Shown piece after piece: positions 34,451-48,100 of a stretch of DNA of 64,000 nt. Under the pieces are notes generated by a model that saw only the letters and a program-made list of their open reading frames with translations, had not been told where the DNA came from and did not search any database. How positions within the stretch are numbered: the first letter of the stretch is position 1; each line of letters opens with the position of its first letter. A program made the position numbers and the translations under genes. Source of the stretch: Sclerurus mexicanus (lineage: Eukaryota > Chordata > Aves > Passeriformes > Furnariidae); the NCBI GenBank assembly GCA_013396755.1, contig VWZF01002913.1, forward strand, positions 1 through 64,000, in the 5' to 3' direction.

Positions 34451-37400
34451 ATTCATAAATAATTAGGATACCTGGCACAGAATTTTGGCCTGGAAAACAT
34501 TAGCGTGTAATGTATCTGAAAACTAAAGTCTTCCTCTGCTCTTTCATGTGGAATAAACATGAGAACAACCTGCAGGTGAGTGGATTTCTGTACCAACCTG
34601 AAATAAGCACTGGCTCTCTTCCTGTTGCTGTTATTTGCTGCTCCAGATGACCAGTGATATTGATGTTGTTGTTCATCTGTATCAAGCAGCAATACTACTG
34701 TGTATCAGATGTGCTATAGGTCATAAAATTGCAAAAGGATGGTGGTGATGTTCCAAGAGAATTTTTACCTACTGTATAATTTCATAAAACAATAAACACA
34801 AATCTCCTGCATTCATCCTGTAGCATAGTTAATTTGCAGATCATCAGGTGAAAAATCTGCAAGTTGCTCACATTATAATAATAATGGTCAGAGAGAATTG
34901 CTAATAAATCAGGCTTAGACACTCTGAGACAGTCTATCTAGATTATTTATTTTTTCACTACAGGGCTTGATTTTGCAATTTATTATTCCTTTTATTATTT
35001 ACTTTCCACTGATGCACATGTTTTGCTCTGTTATGGCCCAAATGAGGCAGAAAACACACATCTCTGCCCCAGGGATTTCACACCAGCTATCACAACCAAA
35101 TCCATGCTTTGTTCAGTGGTAAATCCTGCACAGGGATGGCAGCTCCAGCCATCTTCCCCCACCTTGATCCTGCAAACACATGGCATGGGGACCACACACA
35201 GCAGTAGAAGTCTGGAAGAGCAGGAACAAATGCTGAACTGCACCTGGGGGCAGCAAGGCTGCCAGTGGTGGGGCAGGAGTGTGGCCCCCAAAGACACTTC
35301 TCTGATAGACGTATCATGGCAGTGTGGTGGTAGCTGGGTTTGAAGAGGCATTTTTCAGCTGAGAAAATTATGGCAAGATAGGGAGCAAAATGCCAGTCAT
35401 TTCTGTATCTCCGAATTTATAATGTGCAGAATAAACGTTAACATGTAACATTTCACTGTTGAAAAAGATGAAAAGAGGCTGTTTTCAAATTCCCCAAATG
35501 ACATGAGTTCTGCAATTAGAAGTAAAGAAACTTCAAAGTCTCCCAAAAATGCTACAATAAGTGTTGTAATGCCTCAAGGGGAGAAAAGCAATAAAGCTGT
35601 CATGAGACACTGATCTTGCTTTGCCTTCCATTTTGTTTCTGGGCTGAGCAGCCAGCCGTCTGTACAGAAAATACATGCACATACAGTTACAGCTTGCCTC
35701 AATCTTGGGTGTCACAGAGACTTTCCATCTCTCTTCCTCCATCTATGACTATTGGAAATAAAATTGTCATCACTGTATTAATTAACACATAAGGTCTAGA
35801 AAGAAAGCAGAGACAGACTGTGGAGGGCAGAGTCTATGAAATGTCTTTGGAGACTCACTCCCCCCAACCCTTATGCAACAGTACTCAAAATCGCTATATT
35901 GCAAATGTACCTAAAATCTTATTTTTCTGGGCTTTCTCTGTAGATAGAGTAAATGGAAATAGTTGAGTTCTGAGGAAAGGCTTTCATTTTAGTGCACCAA
36001 GAGGCTTGTAATAAGAACATTAGCACACTTATTAAAATGTCTTGTTTGTTCATGCCCTGAGTTTTAGACAGGGGTATTGCATTTTCATTTTTAAAAAAAT
36101 AAATCTAAATAAAAAGCTAATAGCCAATTTCTGAGCATGGCTGACTAGATGGGAAATGTGCTAACATTAATATATTCTCATTACAGAAATTTTATCATGT
36201 TTTGGTCAACAAAGAAGATGTTTATCCATAGATAATAGTCAGTTTCCCACTGCATTGCCAGAAGTTTCTGCTGAGAAACCTGCCTTTGTCGATCCTGGGT
36301 AAACCACTGGAACCAAGAGACAGCATATGAGCTGGTATGTCCTACTCACTTTCTTACTGACGTTGGAGATGTGATCAGTGGTGCCCCAGCTGGCTATTGC
36401 GGCCTTCACCAGACCCGTCTGGAGCTTGATCTGAACCTGTTCCCAGAGAGAGGGAAGACTCAAGGACTCTCTCATGGTTTTCTCTCATCTTCATGGCACA
36501 CTGCTGTGAGCTGTGGGGTCCTGCCTTAGGATGCCATCCATGGGCAGATGTATTAGTGAACAACATATTATACTGCTCTCATTTGGAGCTTGCAGCCCAA
36601 TCACTTTCTCCAGACTTTCTCTGTGTGGATTGGAATGTCTCCACATCCACTGCGGGAGAAAAAACAAGCTAAAACCTAGTGCCAGCCTGGCTAATAGCTA
36701 AGCAGAGGACCCTACTGCTTATTAGTGGGTTTCCATGAGGACTCAGCATGTAATGCTGAGCTCCAGGGGACCAAGGCACTGTGACCTGGATAATACATTG
36801 CAGTTTTGAGTCAGGCGAGAGCCAATAATCGGGTGCGCCCTCCCCTTGAGTGAGACAGGTGTAAAGATCCACACCTTGAAATTATAGTAGTTTTTCCACA
36901 GTTAGCAGAGATTAAATAAACCCTGATCCAAAAACCCCAACATCTCTTTTATTTTGAACAGAAGGCTGAAATCCAAATGGTGAATTCCATAAATACAGGA
37001 ATGGCATGAACAGTAAAATCAATTTCAAGATCTGATTCGAGTGTGCTCCCCTGTAAAATGACAACAGAAAAAGCTCCTCACATATGCATACACATTTCTA
37101 ATTAAACCATCTAGAACAGAAAGAAGAAAGGCAGTCCTGAGCCACTGAAAGACATTTTGGCACTCAAACCTCCTCCTTCCAGCGGGGCTGCCTCTTCGGG
37201 CTTTGAGACTGTCTCCTTGGTGGAGGGAAGAGGGCAGCTGGTCTCAGTGCTTGGGGCATGTGTGCCGTCTTTGGGGCACCTCTTCTCCAATTCTCTTGTA
37301 CCATGGTCCATGCAGCAATCCCTCTGCCTGCCTGTGCCATCGCCCAGTTCAAGGGAAAGGGCCCTGCTAGTTAAGTTTCTGTTCAAAGTTAAGCTTGCAA

Positions 37401-39015
37401 GTAATTTCTCTGTAAACTGGAAACTCACAGTGTTGTGTACAAATAATTACACAATAGCTTTATGATTTGCATGCCCTCTAAGCACTTCCATAATTAAAAT
37501 AAATCTGTTGATGTATTTAGTGCAAATGTTGAAAATCTGCGAAGTAAAAATAAAATAAAAGTGAACTTAATGTACTTCATAAATTTGAAAATATGTCCCT
37601 TCGTGTCAAAGTACAAATAAAATTATCTACATAAAGTGCAAATACTGTTGGAAATTCTAAGCAATGATGTTCAGATATAGCTGAACAGCAGTTTAAATTA
37701 TTTACAGAAAGTGTTTCCCCTAGCATCAAGTAAAGAAATGTAAACCCATCAAAGAAACCACAAATATTTGGGGTTTGCATGTAGTAAATCATGATAGAAA
37801 TGAAATATTGTAACAGTTTCTCACAATGCATGATTTACTTTCTTGAAAATAAAATAATTTTTGCCAAGTTGTTTATGCTAGTCAGCTGTTTTGGAAAGTT
37901 GCTGAGAGAGCAAAGGTTATGTTACCTTTTACTTGCTTTACAGTTTGAGAAGGAATTTGTTCCAAATACTTCTCCCGTCTAATGTGTCTATATTCAGTAT
38001 TGGAGGACAAAAGCAAAAAAGGAAGCAGGAAAACTTGAGAGAAGTTCTGCAAACTGCAAGGGGAAGAATTTCTCCAAGATAATCACAGATATCCATAGAA
38101 AACCTTTTCAGATGTTTATTAGCCTTTTTTGCAGGGATTGTGATGTCTCTGTGCGTTTCTGTGTAACATTTCATTTGATATGTCTAAAGTGCTTCAGCTG
38201 CACTTAGCAGGCTTCATTTACCTCAGTGGAGTTAAGCCACTCTGCTTCATACAAGGATCTGGCACGTGGTTCTCAGAGTTGTTTAGGAAATGCATAGCCC
38301 TTTTTTGTGGGGTTAGTAAAAGCAGAAAAATTCCCTAAGGATAGCACATCATGTAGTTCTGTTGGCAAACCATCACATAAGTATTTAAATAACTTTTGGC
38401 ATAAAACACTAAAAAAAACCCAACCAAACAAAAAACCACACACACAAAAAAAAAAAAAACCAAAAAAACCAAACCACCAAACCCAAATATACAGGCACAG
38501 ATATGAACACATTCAAAGAAAAAACCTGAAATATAAAGTATACAAAACTTGGGCAAACAGAAACATTGATGAAACATCTGTTCTCCAAACTGACAGAGAA
38601 GAATGACTTTATCCCGTGACACCAGAAGTATGATGGACATTGGGCTGTAAACAGAAGATGTTCAGGGGGAAGGAATTTGTGCCCTTCCTGTTCCTATCTT
38701 TTGCTGTGAGGGAACTAAACTCTGACATTTGATACATGGAGTTTTATAGTATCTCTTTTTTTTTTTCTATTGCAAGGTTGTGAAAGCTAGCAAGAGAAAA
38801 AAAAAAAAGCTGATGTTATTGATGATAACTTATTACAAAAAAAGGGAAACATATTAACATTTCAAACACATTAAATGAAGGGAAAACAAAGCCAGAAAGT
38901 CCTCTGGGTAAATCCACAGCTGGTGTTAAGTAGCAAAGTGTCACTGAGGTGCATGACATCTTCTTTTAGTTCAAAGAGAAATTAATTCAGTGAGGCTCTG
39001 TAGCTTTATGTCATG
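34438..39015. other. Intergenic, no gene seen
   Basis: Mixed unique DNA. A less AT-rich patch at 35020-35350 is open for about 106 codons on both strands but matches nothing I know. An octamer motif ATTTGCAT lies at 37465-37472 inside an AT-rich stretch (37440-37640) with several TAATTA-like motifs. An A/C-rich tract lies at 38408-38484. Confidence 0.45.
38408..38484 (+). repeat. A/C-rich low-complexity tract
   Basis: A runs with CC interruptions and a short CACACA core. The minus-strand ORFs rich in Phe, Gly and Val over this region are artefacts of the tract. Confidence 0.8.
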
Positions 39016-39186
39016 CAGGTCAGACTGGATGAGCACTGTGATACCCTGTGGTTTTTTACATAGATTGCAGAAGGTGGCCAAGCTTATACCCTTTCTCTAA
39101 GTAATATCATGCACTTCCACCACTGAAGCAGAATTCTGGGCTGAGCGGACCATTGATCTGACCCAGTAAGATATTCCTTATGTTTG
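39016..39186 (+). mobile_element. Ancient CR1-like LINE remnant
   Basis: 'aggtcagactggatgagcac' at 39017 and 'ctgggctgagcggaccattg' followed by 'atctgacccag' and 'attccttatgttt' at 39137-39186 resemble the 3' ends of old CR1 families best known from turtles and crocodilians (GGACCATTGGTCTGACCCAGT...TTCTTATG). Two separate fragments are possible. It is strongly diverged, as expected for an element older than birds. Confidence 0.55.
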
Positions 39187-42100
39187 GATAAACTTATCTA
39201 TAAATTTTCACCAACTGATACAGGAAAAGTTCCAGCTTCTGCTTACGTTATTAAATACTTATCAAAACATCTACCTAGACTGTATCCTTCCTCTTTTATT
39301 CCACTTTTTCCTTTGCTTAAACTTATTTCTTCTGTTCTTCAGTTAAGTTATAGGTTCCCTAAGGAAGGGTGCATCTTCTACGTGCTTCTTGCAGTGTGAC
39401 TAATATACTTTTGAGAAACAAAAAAGGGTAATAAAGATATTCCATTTTCCAGGGCCAACTATTTTACTTCCCATATTGCAGAATTGCCTAATTCTGAGTC
39501 AAGGAAATCACTGGGGAAAAGTATGTGTCAGAAGAAGCAAACGCAGACAGCATAACCTAGCAGTTGTGCTAGGAGGTGATTTGGCAGATTGTTGCCTGTA
39601 GATCCAACAGGTCATGGACTAAAACTCTCTTTTCTCTCTAAAAGGTAAATTCAGAAGGTGCCTGTCTCTAGTTGATGGAAAACATGATAATCAACAGGTT
39701 TTGCCTATATTAAAGTCAACATGACTTTGAAATTATCCAAGCCTGCTTGACAGGCAGTCTATGTGCAATAGCCACCTGGGGAAAACTCCAGCCTAAGACC
39801 ACTGACAGAAAACACCCAAAACACTGCATCTCTATCAATGGCATTACCAGCACTTATATGCTGTTAACAGAGGCTTAAAGATGCACCAAATAGAGAAGGA
39901 ATGAAGTAGTTAATTAACAAGGCAGGGTTATATTTACTGACCTATGTAAGCCCTAGATTGTCTGGACTAGAAAAAACAATGAAAATCGATAAAAAATAGG
40001 AACACTCTTATAAGCTTTTTCTGCAAATATCTTAAAGGTTGTCTTGATTATATAGGCAATGCTCTGTCAGCAGCATATTGCTGTTATGACTTGCACTGCT
40101 CGAGCATGACTGAGCTGGTGTTGCCCCTGAGAACCTTCCCAGCAGGGCACTGCACAACTACAAAGCACCAACTCACAGAGGCAGCAACTTGCTTGTGTGG
40201 GAGATACAAGTGTGCCCGACAAGGTGGGCTGTCAAAATGGAGCTGAAAGAGAGAATGCTGGGTGTTGGGTGAGCTATAGATGACATTTCACTGCTGTGAA
40301 TGTCACTATTCCAGTCTTGCTATCTCTGGAACACAGCACATCCATAATAAGCACAATCATTCCCTGCACATCTGTGCCATGCAAGCAATACAACAGCTAC
40401 AATTCACTAGTCTTTGGCTTAGACATGACTTACAAACTTTAGCAATTATCTCAAATTAGGGTTTGAGGTTGGGACCTTCCTTGTTAAGCATGCTGAGTTA
40501 CAGAAGCTGAAGAGGTCCTACAGACAAGCTCCTCAGGGATAATGTGAGATGTGACTCCCCACTCCCCATTTCCCACCTGCCTTCCACAACATGTCAGAAG
40601 GATGGTAGAATAATAGGCAAAGGACTGACCATCACAGTCTAGCATAACAGCTCAGAGGAATAAGTTTTTGTTAACGAGGTTTGGGCTGAGAAATTATTAA
40701 GTGAAGGGGTGTAGCTGGCACACCAGTGCACATCTGATGCAGCAGGAGAGCGGGAGCCTCTGGTAGAAAAAGTCTGGGTAATAATCCTTCAAAGCACTCC
40801 AGCTTAGTCTGTAGGAGTTCACCTGTCAGAATCCCAAATGCCATCTGCTTTCTGCAGTGCCTAATATTTGCTCAAGCAAGTCAAGTATGTGCAGTGCAGT
40901 TCTGCAAGCCACAATTTCCTCTGAGGTTTTAAAAATTGATAATCCAATATTAGATAGGATAGCATTAAATTAGGGAAATACAATCTCATGCTTCAGGGCA
41001 TGTGCCAAGTTAGAGCCAGAACAGGTAGGTAGGAAGTAGCTGAGGTGTAAGCGGGTTAAGGCAAAAATATCACACACCTTTCTCCTAAAAACACCTAGTA
41101 CTGGGTGTTGTCCGAGACAGAAGGTTGGATGAGAGAGATTAATTCTGGTCTGATAGCTATTTTTCTAATTATTTTTACACCAGTCATGATGTTAGACTGA
41201 ATCTTGTTTGCTGTTTTCTGACTTCTTATATGTTATTTAGAATTATGCAAACAATTGCACTATATTCTTATAAAAAAATCAACATAAGAAATAATCGTGC
41301 AAGGAGTTTCAAGAAAGAGCCTTTTAGTGATATGCTGGCAAACTACTGTGCATCTGAATGCTCCCACAACAAACACAACATTTGGCACTTGCAGCTATTG
41401 CAATGCTAATTCGTGTCCCTAGGTAATTAGAATATGCCCAAAAAGGTGCTGTACAAACTCATTTTGATCCTCATTCATCCTGAATGCCAAAATAGCTTTG
41501 TGCATGAAAGTAGTGTGAAGAAAGATGAACAAAGGACTTCCAACGAAGTATGAATGAGGATCTTTTTATGTCCAGTTTCCTAGTTAGCTGGAAGGGCCTT
41601 GTCATATAATACAGCACTGAATTTCTCCTATGGTTCCTGCTGTAATAATACCCATGAGCTGTGTGCATCTACATATGTATATGATTTAGGAAACATTCTT
41701 TGAATGTAATGTGGGTTTTGCCCCTTGGTGATAGAACACACAGGAAAGAGCTCCACAATTCGAAAACAGCTTAAAGGCTATTCAGCACATATTACCTGTC
41801 TTCTTTTCTGTGTAACACTTCTTTCTGACAAAATTTATGGAATCCATCTATTTCGTCCTGGACTGTCTTCTAAAATTATAGGAATTTTTTGCAATCTGTA
41901 CTTTCTCCCCTCATCTCTTGCTGTCCAGCTGTTGAAGTGAACAGGTAAACAAAACTTAAATGGATCTCAGCTATGCTGATTTTCTACAAACATCACAGTA
42001 AGGAAACTAGTTACCTGAGCAAGTGTCCAAAAACTGTGATGTTATCCATTTACTGCAGAAATAGTTTTTTTCAAAAGTATTTAAAAACCTACGTCATATT

Positions 42101-45100
42101 TTCACAGACACTTAAGAGGTGGAATAAATACACAGCTTTACTCCAAGTTAGTTCAAGTCTCACGTAACTATGTTAACAAGACACTGGACCTAAATTTGAT
42201 TACTAGGGTTGAACTCAACAAATGGATATATGACTTGCATATAGAAATAGTAGCTCACTTTTGCCATGCCTGGTGCAAACATGCAGTTTTTATGTACCTC
42301 TGTAAATTACTCTTTGTCCAAGCATCAATGAATTTAATGCTCTAAGATCACTTGTGATGATACGAGTACTGATGTTAATTTTGCCCTGTAAGTGCATCAA
42401 GTCACTCACTTGGAAAAAACTGCCAATAATCAAGCTGTAACTAAAGTGTGAGTTTCTACTCCAGCAAAAGCACATGTGCTTTAGGAAGGTCCTGCAATCT
42501 CCCTTCTTCCTATTCATTTCATCTCACTTCTTCTGTTGTGCTAAACACCTAATACAGTCATTCTCTGAAAGACAGAGTAATGTGTACAGGGACTGCAAGA
42601 AAGAACACTAAGCCTTTAATAAAAACTTGTAGTAAATCAAGTGCAAACTCCTAAATTCAAGTTAAGTTTGCATTGGGTCCTGGAATTAAAAAAGTAGTCA
42701 AGCACTTTTTTACCCCAAAGTGTTACCCAATTAGAAGAAAAGGAAAAAAAAAAGAAAAGAAAAAAAAAACAAGTCCAAAAAAAGTTCTCCATACTCTTTT
42801 TTTCCCATATAAAGGGAAACCAGCTTATGCAAAAGAGTATAAGCCAAATTTCTGCAGAACTTCATAGCTTTAATAAGCAATCTTCCTTTAAATTCAATAC
42901 AGAACCTATGCAGTGATATGAGTTTAGTATTACAGTATAATATAATAGCTGAAATACTTCCATTCACAGCCTTCCTTGACACCAAAGTTCACATTTATGA
43001 AATATTTTACTCCCACTCTCCTTTTACTTGATCCACATTTCTCAGTTCTGCTTTGTAAGACTTGGAGAAAATGCATTACAAGGAACATCTAATATCTTGG
43101 TGCAGATTAGATGATTTTTGTCTCCAAGTAAAAAGTGTCAACTAATAAAATCTGCTTTCATATCCCTCAAGAACTGTCTTCCATTATTCATTGGGAAAAG
43201 AAAAAATATTGAATGACTTCATGTCCACATGAAATAGAAAACCTTTTTGTCCAGTGGCAGAGTGACTGTGTCCTGATGATTGCACTCAGTGAAAGTTTTT
43301 CTATGCTGAGAAAATGTTTCCTCTATTACATTACTACAAAATGTCAAAAAGTGGCAAAACCCATAACTAAAAAGTCCAATAACATTTTGATATCAAATTA
43401 TTTATTTTTTAATGTTGTGAAATGTTTAGGTTGGTTTTCACCTTTTTGAAGTAACTTCTATATTTGGCTGCCCTTTAACATAAATTATCTTCCATTTCAA
43501 ATTGAGGATGTTTTGAACAAAATAGTAGAATTAATCATTAAGACAGTGTTGAAACAGATATAACATTAAATGGCCAATTCACTCATCCACTCACTCACTT
43601 TGGCTCTGAAAAACCAAAAGTGAATTGACAAACTTTTTCATTGAAAAGCCCCTGTATTGAAAGGTTCTAGATGCGTGACTAATGTATAAATGAATTTGAT
43701 GTTCCAATTCAGATACTGATTGACCTGTCCATAGTTGTTAAGGAACTCTGAAATGCAAAACCTAAGTTTCATATACCTGGCTGGACAAAATTCCTAATGC
43801 TGAGAGATCACCCCAATAAATCCAATGCACAGCAGTTTCTACTTCCACTGTCTTATGTCTCACGCTATGAATCTGTCATTTTGATCTGATTACCAAAAAA
43901 AAAGTTACAAAGTTGTAGATATTTACTTTATTCAGTTCACTAAAACCTGTTACAACTTATGGCTTTACATTACCATTGCTGACTTCATGTCATTCCCATA
44001 ATCAAGTAAACCCCAAACTCTCTTTAAATATTAATTTATGCCTATTTAGACACCAGTTCTTTGGCCAGTGGGTCTACTTACAAGGCAGAAACTGTTTACA
44101 AATACTTTATAAATCCTTTGCAGAATCAAGGTGTAAGTCAGTAAATAAGCAGTGGCTATGTATTGTAACAAGTGTCTAGGTTGTATAGCATTAAGTAAAA
44201 CGAAGTTTTTGCCCTTTGAGAAGGTGAGACTTACACATATAGATTCATAAAGTACAAAGGACACTCATAAAGTGATCTTAAGGAGCACAAGGAAAATTCT
44301 GGTTCTTTAGAATGGTAGGATTCATTTCTATGTTGAAGCTAACTGTGTGAATCTCATTAAAATATTCAAAATGGAGTTTACCAAATTTCATCCTGGTTTG
44401 TTTCTATCAAAGTCCATACTCCTTCTGATTGACAATCCAGTAATATATGAGAACAGTGTTCATTTCTGTGTCTGTGACACTTCTAGCAGTCTTCAGAATA
44501 TATGATCTTATTCTTGTAGTAATCCTTTCCCTGTTTAACCACACAACATTTCTTTTGTTTCTTTTGCTCCTTCCACATTTTTATGGCCTGGCTCACAAAA
44601 AACCCTTTTGGTAGTTGATTTTAAGATTTAACCTGTTGGTTTCAGCTGAGGATTTTGGCCTTTATTGCCCCAGATATGGAAAATAATTATTCTACATTTG
44701 GGACTGGCTACTATTCAGGAGAGAAAGGGGTTTTTTTTCTTCAACATACTAGGGCATTTCTGAATACTTTGAAATATATTATTCCTTGTACTTCAGTTAC
44801 AATATTAGCATTATAAATTGATTTATTAATTCATAATAATTTAGTTACAATAGTAAAAATAGTTAAAAATTTTAAGTGTATGTGTGAAATTAATACTGTC
44901 AAAAAACGGGAAATACATACGGTTGATTTCTTTTTTCCTATGGAAATCAAAGCTTTATTATTTCATTTCTGAAAGAGGATGCCAGACCAAAGGAATGCCC
45001 TCTGCTTGTCACCTTGATAGTCAGGAGACAAGAATAATATTATTGATGTGGAAACACAAAGGGCTGAAGGCTTATAACTCTGTTTCTGTGTAATTAAAGA

Positions 45101-48100
45101 CCTACAGGAGGTACTTGGTGGCAACAGGTACCTCATGTTTATGATAAAAGGCAGTAAAAATGACAAGTGACCTCTCCCTGCAACATGAGACTGCAACAAC
45201 TTTGGGGCTCAACTTCCCTGCAACGTCCTCTTTTGTCTTCCCACCCCACAATTCCATCCTTTTGGATCCTTTGTTTCATGTTACTGTGCCAAAGTCAGAG
45301 TGTATATTTTAATCACTGAAATTTTTAACCTCCCATGAGAAACCTAACCTTTTATTTCTACCAACAATCCATCTGATAAAGATTATGTGCTTCCCCTATT
45401 CCTCCCTTTCCTTTCCCTCAGATATCAGTATTATGCAAGTGGGCAGGTTTAGTCCTACCATCCCCCATCCCTGCTCCCAGGGTTTAATGAATTTCAAAAG
45501 AGACTCGAAGTGACAACTTGGAAGCCTTGGATATCTGCATTTTCAGCACAGCCACCAAAGTAGCCCTGCTGGAATCTAGAAAAGCCTGGGTATGAATCAC
45601 CCAGATGGGTGCTGAGCTGGTAGTAACAACAGTGCTGTAGCCTGGGACCATCCCAGATATCACTAAATCTTCAATCATAAATAATCACTAAAAGTTGCCA
45701 CCAGAATGTGAAAAATTCCAAACAAATTATATGGCTGCAAATTACCACATACAAATGTCCTGTACACTTTCTGAGATTAAAGAAAGTAGACTACCACTTT
45801 ACTTCTCTGCAGAAAATGACTGAAAAGTAATAATTTTCTTAGACAAGGGTGCTGTGAAAAGACACAAAACTAAAGTCTTTATTTTGCCTTAACACTGTTA
45901 GCATTTGTCCTTGTTCTTTTTGCTCTTCAGAAATTGTACAAAATGGTAACAGTAATGCTCATTGGCAAAGTACTTCAAGGATTAATGGTGCTGAGTATTG
46001 CCATCATTTAATAATGGGACAGGCCAGGATATGTGAGCTATGATACAGCAGAGTAATTGTGCCATAGACACCTTTAAACTCCCCTGCCTATAGTCTGCAT
46101 TTTGCTCCTAACCTTTGAAATGTAGTGCAATGACTGGAGTCATCCAATCTCTATTTCATATGATTTCATTGCTCAATGCATAAACAACTGTATCAAATCA
46201 GAAACCCTGGAATAGTTGCTCTACTGTAGTAATTTAACCTTTCTCTTACACAAATATTTCAAACTGACAGTAAAACTACCCTCATTCCTATGTCCTTAAC
46301 CATCTCTTTTTTTACCTCTTTTGATTTTCTTTCTGTGGTAAGGTTGACATCAAAAACCTTCCACTTATGAACCCCAATCTGAAGTGCTCCATAGGTTATC
46401 TTGATAAAGATGCTGGGTCACTTCTTTGGTCATTTCATTTTTTCCAAGAAATGAAAGCAATCTTTGGTGGTATAATCACCATGTTGCAGCATGTGATGGC
46501 CACAGGTTGTACCCCACTTAATTGCCTTTGCACTTCACCACTGGTCATTGCAGAGGAAGATAATGGATATATTTTGCAAAATGAAGCAAAAATTCCCAAA
46601 TTGAAACTTTTATATTCCATTCCTGCTGGACTGCAAAAGCAGCAACATTCCCTGAGATGAATAGCAGAAGATAGTATAACAAATTAATACAAATGAAGTC
46701 ATTCCTGAGCAACTCCATCTGCTTTGGAAATGAGGCTCGGACTTTCCAAAACATGGCCATGATCCAGATAATTAGTCTTAACTCCAAATGAAGCCACACA
46801 GGTAACTTATAGCTTCATTAACTCTCTTTGGGAAGGCAGGCATCCAAAAACTAACCTTAATAGAGCACCATATGATCCATTGACAATCTGTTTGATATTA
46901 AAATATGAACTTTGTTTTTACTATTTTACATGAGTATTAAGCCAATAACATATGCAGAACAAAATGTTAGAGATTGGATATGTTCTCGTATCTTGCATTA
47001 CACGCCAGTCACTACATCCAGAGAACTAGGATAATAATTTTTTGTTTACAAAGTTTAATCAAAATACATTTATAATCTACAAAACCTAAGCAAAGCATAT
47101 AAGGTGTCTGCAAGTGTCTTTCTTCTGTAATCAACAGGAGGATTATTAGGTAATAACAAATGTTATTCATCTTCATAATGGCTAAATGACAGCCTGCTTA
47201 AAAATAACAAATGACTACTCTTCATCAACTATTACGGGGTGAATATGACGTTCACGTACTTTAAGCAAAAAAGTTTTCTTTTCAAAGACTTCCCTAGTTC
47301 TTTAATTGATAATGATGAGATGCATTATCTGTGCTGAGAAAAAAAAGAGCTCTAGTTATACCATTTATTTTAGTCTTAGAGGCACTTTATATAGCCCTCT
47401 GTCAGAAAAGATGCTGAGATACCAATTTTTTCATCAATAATAAATTAATGCATAATTAAAGTGGTTAGTGAGGTGCATAATGAACTGTTGTGAGATGTTT
47501 CCCCTTAATGTTTATCAGTCTTCTCTGTGATTTTTTCTGTAGACATGATGCTGCTTTAATATAACAGAACTGGAGACAATTGGGCTGAAAGAAACCACAA
47601 GAAGTTCTCTTGTACATCTGTCTGTTTCAGACCTGGCAGAAGTCTGACTTACTGCTTCTTGAAAACCTTGCTGAGAATTCCTCGCCCAGGAAAAATGGCT
47701 TCAACCCGTGCTGTTAAAGGCACTTTTATAACATCTAATCTGAATCTGCCTTGTTGCTATTTAAGCCGAAGCGTGTTGCAGGATAGGCCCTGGAGCTTCC
47801 AAACTGAAGCTCTTCGACAGATTCAATCTTATCTTCTAACAGTTTCTTTGAGTCTGAAAAGAGTAAAGCATATGCAACAGCCTACACAGTCAGACTGATT
47901 AGGATGGAAGGCTAAACAAGTGCTACCCAATACAATAAAAAGAGTCATTCTGCCTAGCAAAAGCTTTGTACAAACACTTTTTTTTTTTTGCATTTAGGTA
48001 GTTCTGTCAATTTAGGTTGCTCTGATCCCTGCTAATGATGGTTTACAAGAATTCTGGCCTTTTACAGATGCTGAAACCGTAAATGCATCTCTATCTCCTG

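Noticed and set aside
35023..35351. ORFs of 106 codons on both strands
   Set aside because: Openness on both strands reflects base composition. There is no known domain and no splice structure.
38335..38640. Phe/Val/Gly-rich minus-strand ORF resembling a membrane protein
   Set aside because: It is the translation of an A/C-rich simple tract.
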